The notes: generated by a model from the letters alone, not told the origin. 51,809 nt of DNA from an uncultured Clostridium sp. (GCA_947644195.1 CANRZB010000024.1:1-51809), one strand, 5' to 3'. Shown: positions 16,169 through 24,981, counted from the stretch's first letter. Translations and numbers: made by a program.

Positions 16169-18067
16169 TTATGACAACTGCTTTAATATCCAGGAAACAT
16201 CATCCGTCGTCTTCATTTTCTCCATGACCTCTTCTTCTTCCAATGCCTCACAGATCTTGGAGAGCAGATCCAGATGTTCATCACCAATCCCTGCAATACC
16301 AAATACCAACTGTGCTTTTTCATCGCCAAACTCTACGCCATCCGGATACTGAACCAGTGTAATTCCAGTCTTTTTTACCGTATCCTTAGCTTCTGAAGTG
16401 CCGTGTGGAATCGCCAGACCCATCCCCATATAGGTCGTAACCAGCTTTTCCCGCTCGATCATCGCATCCACATATGCTTCACTGACGCATCCCTGTTTTA
16501 CTAACAATTCGCCAGCAGCACGAATTGCCTCTTCCTTGGATACCGGCGCCTGGTTCAACAAAATCCCGTTTTCATCAATCACGGTTTTCCTGGAATCTGC
16601 CATCTCCTGTCCCGCCGCTGTCTCCGTCTGTGCCTCCTGCGTTGCTGTCGTTTCCTGCGCACTTTCCGTCACCGTCGTCAACTGTTCATAAAAGGCATCC
16701 AGATTCGGATCTGCCAGAAAATTTCCTATGGTAATCAATTTTGCCTGCGGCGCAGATTTTCTCGCACGGTCCGCCAGCGTCGTCTGTACAACCGCCACAT
16801 CACAATCCGCCGGGATAGTATCGACGGATGTATTTTTTACAATTATCTCCGGCCGGACATCCTTGATCCGGTTTCGGAACTTGGTCGCTCCCATTGCTGA
16901 TGAGCCCATGCCGGCATCGCAGGCAAAAATAATCTTCTTGACTGCGGAGGAATCAATCGGCGCATCATTCTGCAAACCAGTCTGCCCCTTTGCTTCCGCT
17001 TTCATCTGACTCATTTGATCCTGTGCCTCTGATAGACTGCCTTTCTTGCCATCCGTAAATTTAATAATCGGAGAGGCAATCAGGAAGGACACTACCGTAG
17101 CGATCAAAACACCGAGTATAGTAAAGACCATCTTATCTTTTGGCGTCATTGACAGAAAAGCAATGATGGAACCCGGGGAGGCCGGGGCCTTTAGTCCGCA
17201 TCCCGTCAATGAGAAAAAGGCAATGGAAGTAATATTACCCACAATCGGCGCAATGATTACCATCGGATTCATCAACACATACGGAAAATAAATCTCATGG
17301 ATTCCCCCAAAGAAATGAATAATTACAGCACCTGGAGCTGACTGCTTCGTTGTCTTGTCTTTTGCAAAGAAACAGTATGCCAGCAATACTCCCAGCCCAG
17401 GACCAGGGTTCGCTTCTAACATATACATGATAGATCTTCCAAGTTCTTCGGCCTGCGCAGATCCTATTGGAGTAAATATACCATGATTGATAGCATTATT
17501 CAAGAACAAAACTTTGGCTGGTTCCACAAAAATTGCTACCAGTGGCAATAATCCGTTTGCTATCAAAATTTCCACACCTTTAGACAGCACCAACAAAATC
17601 GCTGTCATAACAGGTCCTATAATAAAGTAACCAATGATTGCGATAATCATACCTAAGATACCGACAGAAAAATTATTAATTAACATTTCGAAGCCCGTCG
17701 GCATATGACCATCCATTTTCTCGTCAAAAAATTTGATGACCCATCCGGCAAACGGCCCGATTACCATCGCACCCATGAGCATTGGCTGCCCCTCGCTGCC
17801 ACCCACGCCGGCAATGCATCCCATCACTGCAATTGCGCCCATCACACGGCCACGGTCACCGCCGACCAGATATCCACCGGTGGAAGCAATCAAAATTGGC
17901 AGCAGATAGGTCAGCATATATGGCTGAATGGATGCCAATCCTTCATTTGGCAACCAGCCATCCTCAATAAACAATGCCGTAATCAAACCCCAGGCGATAA
18001 AAGCACCGATATTTGGCATGACCATCGACGACAAAAATTTCCCAAATTTCTGAACCCCATTTTTCAT
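16169..18067 (-). CDS. mtlA: PTS EIICBA transporter, mannitol type
   Basis: This 632-residue three-domain permease imports and phosphorylates a hexitol. EIIC (about 1-340) begins KFGKFLSSMVMPNIGAF, as in mannitol permeases, and contains the substrate-site motif GGIHE (254-258). EIIB follows with phospho-Cys383 in ACDAGMGSS. A linker rich in Ala, Thr, Gln and Glu (about 465-495) leads to EIIA with phospho-His555 in IPHGTSEA. The C-B-A order and EIIC sequence fit the mannitol family rather than the fructose family. No mannitol-1-phosphate 5-dehydrogenase is seen nearby; a different dehydrogenase is encoded upstream, so the exact hexitol is uncertain. A 200-base structured leader precedes it. 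Confidence 0.88.
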   Translation of the reverse strand: MKNGVQKFGKFLSSMVMPNIGAFIAWGLITALFIEDGWLPNEGLASIQPYMLTYLLPILIASTGGYLVGGDRGRVMGAIAVMGCIAGVGGSEGQPMLMGAMVIGPFAGWVIKFFDEKMDGHMPTGFEMLINNFSVGILGMIIAIIGYFIIGPVMTAILLVLSKGVEILIANGLLPLVAIFVEPAKVLFLNNAINHGIFTPIGSAQAEELGRSIMYMLEANPGPGLGVLLAYCFFAKDKTTKQSAPGAVIIHFFGGIHEIYFPYVLMNPMVIIAPIVGNITSIAFFSLTGCGLKAPASPGSIIAFLSMTPKDKMVFTILGVLIATVVSFLIASPIIKFTDGKKGSLSEAQDQMSQMKAEAKGQTGLQNDAPIDSSAVKKIIFACDAGMGSSAMGATKFRNRIKDVRPEIIVKNTSVDTIPADCDVAVVQTTLADRARKSAPQAKLITIGNFLADPNLDAFYEQLTTVTESAQETTATQEAQTETAAGQEMADSRKTVIDENGILLNQAPVSKEEAIRAAGELLVKQGCVSEAYVDAMIEREKLVTTYMGMGLAIPHGTSEAKDTVKKTGITLVQYPDGVEFGDEKAQLVFGIAGIGDEHLDLLSKICEALEEEEVMEKMKTTDDVSWILKQLS

Positions 18068-18101
18068 ACTTTACCTCATTTCTGCGCTGCCCTTTGCGCA
18101 T

Positions 18102-18161
18102 CATGCAATGTTTGTGTCGCAGCGCAAACACAAACTTGCAACACAAACTACGTTTGTGTTG
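18102..18161 (-). promoter_or_regulatory. Repeated GTTTGTGTTG palindromes in the leader of the EII gene
   Basis: CAACACAAAC (18139-18148) and GTTTGTGTTG (18152-18161) form a perfect 10-bp inverted repeat with a 3-base centre. A second, looser pair (GTTTGTGT near 18110 and ACACAAAC near 18128) lies closer to the gene. So four copies of one 8-10 base word lie within 60 bases, in alternating orientation. They may be a regulator-binding array or stacked mRNA hairpins. Confidence 0.5.
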
Positions 18162-18217
18162 TAAAATCATGCACTTTGCTTTCCTGCACACCATCCCCAA
18201 AAACGCCCTGATATGTA

Positions 18218-18261
18218 CTTCCCCCACATCTGTCCCAGACCAGGCGGAAAGATGTGGGAAG
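18218..18261 (-). promoter_or_regulatory. Hairpin directly after the DeoR gene, before the EII gene
   Basis: CTTCCCCCACATCT (18218-18231) pairs with AGATGTGGGAAG (18250-18261). On the minus strand it begins 4 bases after the DeoR stop and has no T-run right after it. It is more likely an RNA-processing or stabilising hairpin that sets the ratio of repressor to transporter than a true terminator. Confidence 0.5.
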
Positions 18262-18264
18262 ATC

Positions 18265-19026
18265 CTACAACAGCTGTACTCCGGCTTTCTTACATTCTAT
18301 CTGAAATTCTGGGGAAATATTCTGATCGGAAACCACAACATCCCCCTCTTTCAGAGAACAGACATGAAACGTACTTTTCTTATCCGTTTTAGAAGAATCC
18401 ATCATTAGAATCTTTTCCGCAGACCGCTTTATTACCGCCTGCTTTAATTTCGACTCCATCAGGATCCCACAGGAAAATCCCACGTCTGAAGCATAGCTGG
18501 TAACCCCCAGTAGAGCCAGATCAAAATTTACTGTATTGACAGTATCAACCGCCCAAGCACCACACACACTACGGCTGTATTTATTGACTTCACCACCCAG
18601 CAAAAACACGGTTGGATGTTGTAGTCTGGATAATTCCACCACACAATCCAAACTGCTGGTAAAGATAAAATCAGGCTGGTCAGGCCAGATTTTCGCCAAT
18701 GCAGATGCCGTACTGCCGGAATCCAGATAAATCGTAATATTCGGTTTGATCAACGGTAAAATCTTTTGTGCAATGCTCTCCTTTTCCTCGACATTACGCA
18801 CAGACCGCCTTCCGATATCATCATCCGTTCCCAGGACCACTTCTACCGATTTAGCGCCTCCGTAGATTCGGACAATTTTTTTTGCATCATCCAAGAATTT
18901 TAAATCGGTCCGAAGTGTCATCTGCGAAACCTCGGGAAATCGCTTTTCCAACTGTGCAAATGTGATCGTCCCTTTTTCATTGATAAAATCTACGATGAAA
19001 TTCCTGCGCTGTTCCATGGAATCCAT
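18265..19026 (-). CDS. DeoR-family transcriptional repressor
   Basis: This 253-residue repressor has an N-terminal DeoR helix-turn-helix (about residues 18-50, VSQMTLRTDLKFLDD). A C-terminal sugar-phosphate sensor domain follows, with YLDSGSTASAL and MMDSSKTDK, as in GlpR and FruR. The usual effector is a phosphorylated intermediate of the pathway, here possibly fructose-1-phosphate. It is encoded second in the operon, 52 bases after the dehydrogenase. It probably represses the promoter at 20412-20440 through the repeated TTGAAAC-type sites. ATG 19026 follows AGGAGGG. Confidence 0.92.
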   Translation of the reverse strand: MDSMEQRRNFIVDFINEKGTITFAQLEKRFPEVSQMTLRTDLKFLDDAKKIVRIYGGAKSVEVVLGTDDDIGRRSVRNVEEKESIAQKILPLIKPNITIYLDSGSTASALAKIWPDQPDFIFTSSLDCVVELSRLQHPTVFLLGGEVNKYSRSVCGAWAVDTVNTVNFDLALLGVTSYASDVGFSCGILMESKLKQAVIKRSAEKILMMDSSKTDKKSTFHVCSLKEGDVVVSDQNISPEFQIECKKAGVQLL

Positions 19027-19078
19027 ATCGGTCCCTCCTGTCCTGCCTCAATGTTTCTCATATTTTACCACAAAATGA

Positions 19079-20353
19079 TTATTCTTTGTTCTCATCTTCC
19101 ACAAAATGCTGTAACAAGTATTCTTCTGCTTCTGGGCACCACAGACCCTTATTCGCATCCAGAATATCTGCCAAACCGATAAAGCGTTCGTCCTCTGCAC
19201 CTTTCGCACGAAAATCCTCCAGCGCAGTCAGCGGCATACTCAAATGAGTATAGATTAACTTTTTGCCACCGGGGATTTTAGGCAAGTTTAGTGTAGTTTC
19301 TGCGGCGGCATCCAATCCTCCCACATGGGTTACCATAACCGCTGGATTGATACGTTTATCTGCCGTCAATTCCAGGGATTCTATCATATCTGCCGTGTTT
19401 CCACCCGTAGTTCCCATTACATGGGTAGAATTATAATGCACATCGTAGAAATTCATCTTGGCACTGAATTGATTGTCCGTCGGCCCTGCAAAGAAATTCA
19501 GACAGCCATCCCTGCCCAGGATTCCGCTGCTCTGCTCTACCACCGCAGCAACCGGTGCATAGCAGAACACATCATCATAACCAGTACCTCCCGTCAGTTC
19601 CCGCAGTCCAGCCACGGGATCCTCCATCTCCCCGGTATTGACAAACCGCAGGTCAATGCCATCCGCTTTTGCCTCTTCCACCGGGAAAAGTTCTTCTGCC
19701 CGCTTCAGACGATCCTCATTGACATCTGTGACAACCACCATAGACGGACGGATATCCCGATGCAGCGCATATGTCAAGGCTCCCAGACCCATCGGACCGG
19801 CACCTGCCATAATAGCCAATTTTCCTCCCTCTTTGATTCCCATTTCATGGTGGTATACTCCCATCTTGGTATGGTAGGCTGCGTTAAATGCTCCGATACT
19901 GCAAGACATCGGTTCTGCCAGAGAAGCCTCATAATAAGCACGGCCCTTGTACTCCAACAGGCATCCGAGCTCCATGACTTCTGCCGGAATCACACAATAG
20001 GTACAGTCTCCGCCAAAAAATTCATAGGAATATCCCGGACTCCACATTGTTCCTTTGTAATTCAACGCCGGCTGTAAGGTAAATTTCATCCCCGGTTTGA
20101 ACTTATCCTGGTGGGCAGCTCCCACCTTAACGATATCACCTGCAAACTCATGCCCCATAATCGCCGGGTGCTCCGCCACATCCTCATGCACACGCTTATG
20201 TTCTGTACCAAGGATGGCACATTTGTAGGTAGACATGCAGATACTGTCCGATACCACCTTTACCAGAATCTCATCTTCCCGGATTTCCGGCAGTTCAAAC
20301 TCATCCATTCTTAAATCATTGGCTCCGTGAAGCCGCACCGCTCTAGTTTTCAT
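19079..20353 (-). CDS. Zinc-type medium-chain dehydrogenase, sorbose-1-phosphate reductase-like
   Basis: This 424-residue MDR-superfamily dehydrogenase has an N-terminal GroES-like domain (DSICMSTYK and GHEFAGD, where the catalytic zinc ligands usually lie) and a Rossmann fold with AGAGPMGLGA. Its length, start (MKTRAVRLHGANDLRMDEF) and C-terminal extension recall L-sorbose-1-phosphate reductase-type proteins. Those interconvert a ketose-1-phosphate and a hexitol phosphate at the carbon next to the phosphate. First gene of the PTS operon, followed by the DeoR repressor. Given the 1-phosphofructokinase downstream, oxidation of a hexitol-1-phosphate to fructose-1-phosphate is the most economical role. 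That is inference; a threonine or sorbitol dehydrogenase-like activity is possible. ATG 20353 follows AGGAG. Confidence 0.75.
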   Translation of the reverse strand: MKTRAVRLHGANDLRMDEFELPEIREDEILVKVVSDSICMSTYKCAILGTEHKRVHEDVAEHPAIMGHEFAGDIVKVGAAHQDKFKPGMKFTLQPALNYKGTMWSPGYSYEFFGGDCTYCVIPAEVMELGCLLEYKGRAYYEASLAEPMSCSIGAFNAAYHTKMGVYHHEMGIKEGGKLAIMAGAGPMGLGALTYALHRDIRPSMVVVTDVNEDRLKRAEELFPVEEAKADGIDLRFVNTGEMEDPVAGLRELTGGTGYDDVFCYAPVAAVVEQSSGILGRDGCLNFFAGPTDNQFSAKMNFYDVHYNSTHVMGTTGGNTADMIESLELTADKRINPAVMVTHVGGLDAAAETTLNLPKIPGGKKLIYTHLSMPLTALEDFRAKGAEDERFIGLADILDANKGLWCPEAEEYLLQHFVEDENKE

Positions 20354-20387
20354 TTTAACAGTTCTCCTTTCTAAAATAACAATCATG

Positions 20388-20400
20388 ACTTTCGTTTCAA
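20388..20400 (-). promoter_or_regulatory. Probable DeoR operator, promoter-proximal copy
   Basis: TTGAAACGAAAGT on the minus strand, between the -10 and the start codon. It differs by one base from the copy at 20442-20454 and fits the GAAAC-rich half-sites of DeoR-family repressors. Confidence 0.6.
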
Positions 20401-20411
20401 CAGTTTTGATT

Positions 20412-20440
20412 ATTATAACAACAACCTATTCCGCTGTCAA
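20412..20440 (-). promoter_or_regulatory. Near-consensus promoter of the PTS operon
   Basis: Minus strand TTGACA (20435-20440), a 17-base spacer and TATAAT (20412-20417): both hexamers are perfect consensus. Such a strong core promoter implies tight repression, consistent with the flanking operator pair. Confidence 0.9.
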
Positions 20441-20441
20441 C

Positions 20442-20454
20442 ACTTTTGTTTCAA
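20442..20454 (-). promoter_or_regulatory. Probable DeoR operator, promoter-distal copy
   Basis: TTGAAACAAAAGT on the minus strand, one base from the -35 box. It is in direct orientation to the proximal copy 54 bases away (about five helical turns), so a repressor oligomer could bind both. Confidence 0.6.
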
Positions 20455-20476
20455 AAATCCGAAAAGAAAGTAGCAT

Positions 20477-20509
20477 CAAAAAAAGGCTACGCCAAAAGCT
20501 GACTAGCCT
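20477..20509 (-). terminator. Intrinsic terminator of the Bce-like operon
   Basis: AGGCTA (20484-20489) and TAGCCT (20504-20509) form the stem, with a possible inner GCC/GC pairing. The minus transcript runs into seven Ts right after. It follows the histidine kinase stop at 20536. Confidence 0.75.
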
Positions 20510-20535
20510 AATGAATTTATAGAGAACTTTATTTT

Positions 20536-21570
20536 TCACTTTCCAGAACAATACAGAAAAACGGAAAAAATATTTCCCTTTTTTGAAGCTTTCAGATTAA
20601 CATACCCACCTTGCTTTACTGCAATCTGTCGTGTCAGATAGAGCCCTACCCCCACTCCCTCCTGGTTGCGGCTATGATTGCCACGATAAAAGCGCATAAA
20701 AATCTTGGACCGTTCTGTTTCCGGGATTGTCCCATTTTCATCCTCTACGGAAATCTCTGCAAACATCCCCAATTTTCTGACTGAAACCGTGATCTGACTG
20801 CCTTTGTCCCCATATTTTACGGCATTATCCAACAGATTATATACCGCTTCTGCCGTCCAATTCCGATCGTGGCACAACACCAGATCCGATTTCTCCTGAT
20901 ATCTAATTTCCACCTGTTTCTCCTTGGCTTTGGGATAAATGTCTTTCAGCGCTTTCAGAACCGTTTCCCCCACGCTTTGATTCTGCGGCTTCAACTGAAT
21001 GAGCCCACTTTCCAGCCTAGAAATCTTAATCATATTCTCCGTCAAAAAATACAACCGGTCGACGGAGATAGAGATCACTTCGATATATTCCTTCCGGGTC
21101 TCCTCTGGCAGAGAGGGGTCTTGCAAAAAACGGCTGTACACCTTTAGGTTGGAGATCGGTGTTTTGAGCTGATGGGAGAGATCCGAGACCAGCTGCTTTA
21201 TATTTTCATGCTCCTGCTGTGCCTGCTGGTTTTTATTTTTTAGAATCCGTACCAATTTAATTACCTTATTCTGTAGCTTTGAAAGAATGGTATCCTCAAA
21301 TTCTGGAAAAACCTCTTTTTCCTCTAATTCCACCAGAAGATCCATCAACACCGAAAGATCTCCGATCACCCCTGTGATATAACGGTCATCCAGGTAATGA
21401 ATCAGATAACCCAGGAAACAAAAAACCAGACTCCCCCCGAACATCAGTGAGGCAATTTTCCAATCATCCGTCATGAAAAACACACACGCCGCCAAAAGCA
21501 CCGCAGTGATTGCAAATCCTCCTGCCAGACATTTCATCCATCGGTTATATTGTTTCCTGTCCATAGTCAT
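20536..21570 (-). CDS. Intramembrane-sensing histidine kinase (BceS-like)
   Basis: This is a 344-residue kinase. Two membrane helices at about 14-32 and 39-58 are joined by a loop of only a few residues (MTDDWK), the hallmark of intramembrane-sensing kinases that read their stimulus through a partner ABC transporter. The phosphoacceptor is His133 in SHQLKTPISNLK; the ATPase domain has NLLDNAVKYG and GVGVGLYLTRQ. It follows the regulator by 42 bases and belongs to the same operon as the ATPase and permease upstream. ATG 21570 is taken; 21564 is also possible. Confidence 0.92.
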   Translation of the reverse strand: MTMDRKQYNRWMKCLAGGFAITAVLLAACVFFMTDDWKIASLMFGGSLVFCFLGYLIHYLDDRYITGVIGDLSVLMDLLVELEEKEVFPEFEDTILSKLQNKVIKLVRILKNKNQQAQQEHENIKQLVSDLSHQLKTPISNLKVYSRFLQDPSLPEETRKEYIEVISISVDRLYFLTENMIKISRLESGLIQLKPQNQSVGETVLKALKDIYPKAKEKQVEIRYQEKSDLVLCHDRNWTAEAVYNLLDNAVKYGDKGSQITVSVRKLGMFAEISVEDENGTIPETERSKIFMRFYRGNHSRNQEGVGVGLYLTRQIAVKQGGYVNLKASKKGNIFSVFLYCSGK

Positions 21571-21612
21571 CCCCGTTCCCTAGTGTCTTGTCTCGTTGAT
21601 AATTGTTATCGC

Positions 21613-22299
21613 CTACGCACTGCTGCCTTCGCCAAACGTGTAACCAATCCCAAATACCGTAATAATATATTTCGGATCCCCCGCATCCTCCTCTATTTTC
21701 TGCCGCAGACGGCGAATATAAACATTTAGCGTATTTTCATCCAAAAAATCCCCGTCATAATCCCAGATCTTTTCTAAAATCAAAGTCCTGGTAAGAACCT
21801 GTTTCCTGTTTTTAATCAGCAATTCCAATAACCTGTATTCCGTTGCCGACAATTTTACCGGCTGTCCCCGGAGAAACACCTGCATTTTGTCAAAATCCAC
21901 GGACAACTCCTGATATTGAAACAAATCCTCGGATTCCTCCGCATGACTTCTGCGCAAAACAGCCATCACACGCTGATATAACAATTCCATCGAAAACGGC
22001 TTTGCGATATAATCATCGCATCCCGCCTGAAATCCTTCGATCATATCCTCTTCGATGTCGTTGGCGGTAAGAAAAATTACCGGGATATTTTTCTTACCAC
22101 GAATTTCCCGACACAGTTCTACTCCATTCCCATCTGGCAAATTACTGTCCAAAATGATCAAATGATATGACTGTTCCAGGGCTTTCCTGGCTTCCGATAG
22201 AGAATAGGCACATTCCACCTCATACCCTTTCCCCTCTAAAAATGTCTTTACTCCGCCACAGATAATAATATCATCCTCAACCACCAACAGTCTCTCCAT
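21613..22299 (-). CDS. OmpR-family response regulator (BceR-like)
   Basis: This 228-residue receiver plus winged-helix regulator has Asp51 in LDSNLPDG, Lys in IAKPFS and a C-terminal NVYIRRLRQKI recognition helix region. The ATG at 22299 (GGAG in front) is preferred over a 26-residue upstream extension that runs through a hairpin-rich spacer. Partner of the kinase at 20536. In Bce-type modules the regulator activates the transporter genes. Confidence 0.94.
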   Translation of the reverse strand: MERLLVVEDDIIICGGVKTFLEGKGYEVECAYSLSEARKALEQSYHLIILDSNLPDGNGVELCREIRGKKNIPVIFLTANDIEEDMIEGFQAGCDDYIAKPFSMELLYQRVMAVLRRSHAEESEDLFQYQELSVDFDKMQVFLRGQPVKLSATEYRLLELLIKNRKQVLTRTLILEKIWDYDGDFLDENTLNVYIRRLRQKIEEDAGDPKYIITVFGIGYTFGEGSSA

Positions 22300-22337
22300 A
22301 CAAATCTCCATTTCTGAGCAACTTGTTGCGAAGAGGC

Positions 22338-22446
22338 GATGAGAAAGCTGCGAATGCAGTTTCTCATCTGCCATCAAAGCTATTTGTTTTCGCTCAGAAA
22401 CAAATAGCCGTGTGAAAAATCAGCACTTCAGTGTGATTTTTCACAC
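22338..22446. repeat. Three consecutive inverted repeats between permease and regulator genes
   Basis: Hairpin 1 is 22338-22368 (GATGAGAAA.../...TTTCTCATC, with an inner GCTGCG/TGCAG). Hairpin 2 is 22379-22408 (GCTATTTGTTT.../...AAACAAATAGC). Hairpin 3 has arms 22410-22422 and 22434-22446 (GTGTGAAAAATCA/TGATTTTTCACAC). They fill almost the whole 153-base spacer in mid-operon and none has a clear T-run. They could be processing or stability elements, or a REP/MITE-like insertion. Confidence 0.7.
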
Positions 22447-22452
22447 TACCTC

Positions 22453-24981
22453 CTAGTCCTCTTTCCGCAGGCGTTCTGTCACACTTTCCTTGGCAAATGC
22501 ATGATACACGACGGCTGGAACACTCATACAAATTACCAGAATGATTGCCGATAAAATTCCCATCCATCCTATCGGATAATAGAAGACGGCATAGTCTGCA
22601 ATCTGGCACGCCATATGAGCAATGAGATAGATGATACCGCTGCCTAAAGTAAACAATAGCAATATAGTAATTCCTGCATAGTAAGTTCCCTCGTAAACCA
22701 GCATTTTCCTGATCTGCTTCTTTGTCATTCCCACACTTTCCATAACTGCCAGCTCTCCCCGTCTGGTAAATACCCCGGTAAACATAACGTTGATAAAATT
22801 AATCACACCAATCAGAATCAAAACAATGGAAATTCCACTCCCCAGGATATTCATTGCCATCATGGAAGATAGAAATTCCGCAGAGATATCGGATTTTATC
22901 TCCGTATGCTGCACATAGGAATTTCCACGGGTCAGGCTTTTGATCCTGGATTTTACCTGGTTTTCCTTTTTGGAATCGCAGTCTATGACAATAGAATTGA
23001 CCCATGGATGATCACATATTTTTTCCATCGCTTTCTCGCTGAGCAAAACATAGGAAGGTCCCCCTCCTATTTGCCAGGAAACGCCAAAATTTAATAGATT
23101 TTCTTCATAATACATCGGACAGCATCCCACCTCCTGGGTAAGTGTTTTTCCCGTTTCCAGATCTTTTAATGTAATCTTCTTCCCCCGGATTTCTTCAGCT
23201 TCTGTCCGTTCAAGAGCATTTCCTATGATACACAATTCCCCTTTTTCAAACCGTTTGATATCAATCTTCTGGCTCGCCTTCTCATTATATTTCTTTGCCA
23301 TAGAGCTGCTAATAGCTATCACCGGTGCAGAATATATCCCTTCTTTGTCATTGGCATTTTTCGTATATGCATCAATCAAATCCTGCAAAGTGGTTCCATT
23401 CCTGACATCTCTTTCCAAAAATGGGCGATACACATCCGCATCAAATTCCAATGCCAGGTACGCAGAATGATTCACATTGCACGTTGTGATACCTTCGATC
23501 TTATTCAGATCTTCGATCAACCGGTTTACACTTTGTCCATAATTCTGGTCCGTCTCTTCTATCTCCTCAGGGTCTGAAGCCATATGGATCGTGAAATCAT
23601 TGGGAAGATAGTGTGCAATATAATTCTCTAACTTCATACTCCCCAGAAAAGTATTCACAGCTAAAAATGCCATGGTCCCCATAAACAGAGACGCAAAAAC
23701 CAGGAACGCCCGTTTTTTCTCACGGAACACATTGCGGAAAGACATTTTATATAGCTTGCCACCGTCCGTAGATTTTCGTTTTCTTTTTCCGTCTCCCATT
23801 TGTCCACGAAATTTCAACGCTTCAACAGCAGACACCCTGCCTGCCAGCTTCGCCGGTTTTCGGCAGCTCACGGCCACCGTCACCATTGCAAACAAAATTG
23901 TCCCCAGATAGATAAATGGATGGAAACTAACATATCCCGGCATTGCACCATTCTCATCCATAGTAAAAACAGAAAGGGCTATCGGTACTGCCTGGAAAGC
24001 CAGGATGCTCCCCAGCAAAAGTCCAACCGGTATTCCAACCACAGACAGCCTGCGAATCTGGTCCCGCACAATTTTCCGGATCTGCGACGGCGTCGTTCCA
24101 ATCGTCTTCAGCATACCATAAAAACGGATATCCCTGGTTACCGAGATATACATGATATTATAAATCAACAGGTAGCCGCTGACAACAATAATAATCCCCA
24201 TAATGCCTATTGTAGCGGCAATGATGAAACCGTTTCCTTTATTTTCTTCCTGGACATCCCAGGTAAAATCCAATTCCTGTCCCTTTTTATATTTTAGCAG
24301 GGCGTCCAGCTCCTGTAACAGCGCCTGTTTTTCCCCATTCTTAGCAGACAGGCTCAAAATCCCGTCCTGTTCCACCGTCTTCCCCACTGCTTTTGCATAT
24401 GCTTCTGATACCAACCCCTGAAAGCCACCGAATGTTGACGTATAATCGGTAAACCACCCTGATAACCGAAATGTCTGAGAGCCCGTCTCTGTCTTTAATG
24501 TAATATCCATTCCCTGTTTCGGATGCTTGATCTTCAATGCTTCCAATGCCGCCTGAGAAAGCATGATTTCATTCTCCTGTTTCGGATAAGCTCCCTGAAG
24601 GTCACTGATGGCAGGGCTTAGATTCTGCTCAAACTCCGTTGAATCGTAATAATCTAATCGGATCGTACTCTTTTCACTGCGATCTGTGGCAATCCCTGTT
24701 GGAATCTGGATTCCCGCCGCATGCAGATGCTCTGCTTTCTTCGCCTGGGCAATCTGTTCTTTTCCTGGATGCTCCAACCAAATAGAACGCTTCGTTCCCT
24801 GCTGCCGAAGCATCATCGTATTCATGTTCTTACCCAGGCTGAATCCAATACTGAATACGGTAGTGAACATAAAGGTCGTCAAAATAATCGCCAGGATGAC
24901 AAAGATATTTCTGACCCGGTTCTGGCGCAGAGACCTGGCACTCAATTTTCGAACGGCAGCCTGATTCGTATTTTTTAACAT
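22453..24981 (-). CDS. FtsX-family ABC permease (BceB-like, 842 aa)
   Basis: This is a large permease with an N-terminal helix (about 26-48) and a MacB-like outside domain. A first FtsX core lies near residues 250-375 (IYNIMYISVTRDIRFYGMLKTIGT). Then come a connecting helix, a second large outside domain, and a C-terminal FtsX core (INVMFTGVFTRRGELAVMESVGMTKKQ). The duplicated core and big extracytoplasmic domain match antimicrobial-peptide sensing/detoxification transporters. Its ATG overlaps the ATPase stop by 7 bases. With the loop-less kinase downstream it forms a Bce-like sensing and resistance module; the peptide it sees is unknown. Confidence 0.92.
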   Translation of the reverse strand: MLKNTNQAAVRKLSARSLRQNRVRNIFVILAIILTTFMFTTVFSIGFSLGKNMNTMMLRQQGTKRSIWLEHPGKEQIAQAKKAEHLHAAGIQIPTGIATDRSEKSTIRLDYYDSTEFEQNLSPAISDLQGAYPKQENEIMLSQAALEALKIKHPKQGMDITLKTETGSQTFRLSGWFTDYTSTFGGFQGLVSEAYAKAVGKTVEQDGILSLSAKNGEKQALLQELDALLKYKKGQELDFTWDVQEENKGNGFIIAATIGIMGIIIVVSGYLLIYNIMYISVTRDIRFYGMLKTIGTTPSQIRKIVRDQIRRLSVVGIPVGLLLGSILAFQAVPIALSVFTMDENGAMPGYVSFHPFIYLGTILFAMVTVAVSCRKPAKLAGRVSAVEALKFRGQMGDGKRKRKSTDGGKLYKMSFRNVFREKKRAFLVFASLFMGTMAFLAVNTFLGSMKLENYIAHYLPNDFTIHMASDPEEIEETDQNYGQSVNRLIEDLNKIEGITTCNVNHSAYLALEFDADVYRPFLERDVRNGTTLQDLIDAYTKNANDKEGIYSAPVIAISSSMAKKYNEKASQKIDIKRFEKGELCIIGNALERTEAEEIRGKKITLKDLETGKTLTQEVGCCPMYYEENLLNFGVSWQIGGGPSYVLLSEKAMEKICDHPWVNSIVIDCDSKKENQVKSRIKSLTRGNSYVQHTEIKSDISAEFLSSMMAMNILGSGISIVLILIGVINFINVMFTGVFTRRGELAVMESVGMTKKQIRKMLVYEGTYYAGITILLLFTLGSGIIYLIAHMACQIADYAVFYYPIGWMGILSAIILVICMSVPAVVYHAFAKESVTERLRKED

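Noticed and set aside
17964-18227. 87-residue ORF covering the EII leader and start
   Set aside because: It is a frame shadow over the start of the EIICBA gene; its composition is unlike a protein and the hairpin-rich leader explains the open frame.
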